Assembly: GCA_013695175.1 (NCBI GenBank)
Contig: JACDAZ010000464.1
Span: forward strand, 1-6,725
Direction: 5' to 3'
DNA from: Flavisolibacter sp.
GTDB lineage: Bacteria; Bacteroidota; Bacteroidia; Chitinophagales; Chitinophagaceae
Length of the DNA stretch: 6,725 nt
Shown: piece by piece, positions 5,587 through 6,725 of the stretch
Numbering within the stretch: position 1 is the first letter of the stretch
How the letters are laid out: the number at the start of each line of letters is the position of its first letter
Position numbers and translations under genes: made by a program
Notes under the pieces: generated by a model
What the model saw: only the letters and a program-made list of their open reading frames with translations
What the model was told of the DNA's origin: nothing
Database searches by the model: none

Positions 5587-6725
5587 AAAGTTGTGGAATC
5601 TTTTAAAGTTTCATTTCCAAACCCTTTTATATATCCCCGCTGAATAAGTTCGGGAATAACCAAATCTCCTGCTAATTGAACGGCATCACTTGACCCTTTA
5701 GTGCCTTCAATCCTGATACAAGCTACAATATGCCCTTGTCCCCTGGCTTTAGGAGCAAAAAATACGTACCAGCCATCGTTTATTCTTTGACCTCTTATAA
5801 TTCTTTCAGGGGTTCCTGTTTTACCACCCACCGCAATTTTTGTACGATGAACTTTATTGGCACTTTGCTTTTTCATATAATCTGTGATGGTAAAGGCATA
5901 TTGTGGCTGCTTTGCCACAGCAATTCCGTCATTAACGCCTAAAAGCGAATCACTGATTTTTAAAACATATTTATTTTGTAAAAGCAATCCATTATTTGTA
6001 ATACCTGAAACCAGCCTGGCAACTGCAGCAGGTGTAGCAATTAATTCTCCTTGCCCCCAGGCCATACCCGAAACTCCCCTGCCACGTGTTTTTCTGATGT
6101 CATTCCTGTTATAGCCGGATAAGCTTTTAAACTCTGTTCTTCTCCAAAATTCTCTCCACTCATTTTCCCTTGATTCATTATTTAAATTTCTTTCATAATA
6201 ATATCCGCCTACTCCACGCAAAAACATTCCCGACTGCAGGTAAATAGTTGCCATTTCTTCCTGAAGCTTTTCTTCATTTGCCAGCTTAATAAAATAAGAA
6301 TTATTGGAACGAACCAATGCCCTTTCCATACTTATATTTCCTGCTTCGTCTGGTTCATATCCTTTTACCCTGATCAGATCATGCGGACGAATAGCAATGG
6401 TTTTTCTTGCAGCGGCTTCTCCCAATTTATTGAAAGCTGCAAGTGTTGTTGCCACTTTAGCGGTAGACCCCGGTTGTGTTGCATAGGTAAATCCGAGGTC
6501 GTTAATTGTCAACCAGTATGATAATTTATTCTGTTCTCTTACAGTAAGCGTCATTTTTTCCCAATCATTAACCGGCGGCAATGGCCACATGGCTGAAGCC
6601 AGTACATCACCAGAGAAATCTTCCATTACTACAATGGACACCCTGTTATCCTGCATGGAATCATTTACAGCCAGCTTTTTTTGTAACCCCGTTTGTAAAC
6701 CTGCATCCATTGTTAACTGCACATC
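5574..6725 (-). CDS. Class B penicillin-binding protein transpeptidase domain (PbpA-like), 5' end outside window
   Basis: The frame is open to the right edge (GAT GTG CAG TTA at 6725 downward), so the apparent GTG start at 6722 is an internal Val in D-V-Q-L-T-M-D, a typical start of the transpeptidase domain. About 383 residues are visible. Counting that Val as 1, the penicillin-binding motifs are SxxK (Ser86-Thr-Ala-Lys89, in QPGSTAKV), SxN (Ser139-Asn-Asn141) and KTG (301-303, in VGGKTGTPE), with GQGELIATP at 223-231. Spacing (53 and 162 residues) fits class B PBPs. Ser86 is the acyl-enzyme nucleophile for D,D-transpeptidation, which cross-links peptidoglycan in the periplasm. The N-terminal membrane anchor and dimerisation domain must lie beyond the edge. 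No PASTA domain follows the KTG box; the protein ends about 80 residues later. It is the most upstream visible gene of the kinase operon, mirroring pbpA beside pknA/pknB in actinobacteria. Whether a RodA/FtsW gene or fusion partner precedes it cannot be seen. Confidence 0.93.
   Translation of the reverse strand, partial: DVQLTMDAGLQTGLQKKLAVNDSMQDNRVSIVVMEDFSGDVLASAMWPLPPVNDWEKMTLTVREQNKLSYWLTINDLGFTYATQPGSTAKVATTLAAFNKLGEAAARKTIAIRPHDLIRVKGYEPDEAGNISMERALVRSNNSYFIKLANEEKLQEEMATIYLQSGMFLRGVGGYYYERNLNNESRENEWREFWRRTEFKSLSGYNRNDIRKTRGRGVSGMAWGQGELIATPAAVARLVSGITNNGLLLQNKYVLKISDSLLGVNDGIAVAKQPQYAFTITDYMKKQSANKVHRTKIAVGGKTGTPERIIRGQRINDGWYVFFAPKARGQGHIVACIRIEGTKGSSDAVQLAGDLVIPELIQRGYIKGFGNETLKDSTTLGNL

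Noticed and set aside
5730..6486. Three open frames on the + strand opposite the PBP gene
   Set aside because: Antisense shadows of a gene with complete SxxK, SxN and KTG motifs.
1..6725. CRISPR array, tRNA, rRNA, insertion sequence or phage genes
   Set aside because: No regularly spaced repeats, cloverleaf, transposase motifs or terminal inverted repeats were seen; nearly all the sequence is accounted for by the listed genes.

Overview
The window is an AT-rich (roughly one-third GC by eye) bacterial segment. It carries one truncated gene on the + strand at the left edge, and five genes in a compact same-direction block on the - strand, the last running off the right edge. Base composition, the scarcity of Shine-Dalgarno-like leaders, Lys/Asn-rich proteins and the protein styles point to Bacteroidota, probably Chitinophagaceae or a relative. 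These styles include a bacterial SH3 domain of the 'AYFHD-P...RR-AY' kind and an SSS-type symporter ending in 'LYAYFW'. The taxon is an inference; there is no rRNA or marker gene here.

Layout, left to right. (1) 2-394, +: C-terminal end of a multi-spanning membrane protein, most like a sodium/solute (SGLT/SSS) symporter. (2) 395-533: a convergent spacer holding three small hairpins and, at 474-517, an in-frame match to the first motif of HAD hydrolases (FDLDG) that is cut off at once by a stop; I read it as the relic of a lost HAD gene. (3) The - strand block in transcription order: a class B penicillin-binding transpeptidase (5574-6725, 5' end outside the window), an FHA-domain protein (4710-5495), a transmembrane Ser/Thr kinase with a periplasmic SH3 domain (3013-4701), a paralogous transmembrane kinase with SH3 plus Sel1-like repeats (1064-2956), and a small lipoprotein started by TTG (534-1034). 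The gaps are 78, 8, 56 and 29 nt, so most or all of it is probably one operon.

How it may work together. The set of PBP transpeptidase, FHA adaptor and Ser/Thr kinases with extracytoplasmic binding domains has the same parts as the actinobacterial cell-wall cluster (rodA-pbpA-pknA-pknB with pstP, fhaA and fhaB). Here the PASTA repeats of PknB are replaced by a single SH3 domain, there are two kinases from a tandem duplication, and a lipoprotein ends the operon. I infer an envelope-sensing kinase module coupled to septal or lateral peptidoglycan synthesis: periplasmic SH3 domains sense the wall or an envelope protein, the cytoplasmic kinases phosphorylate targets, and the FHA protein reads the phosphothreonine. 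No PP2C phosphatase or RodA/FtsW is visible; if the analogy holds, they should lie beyond position 6725.
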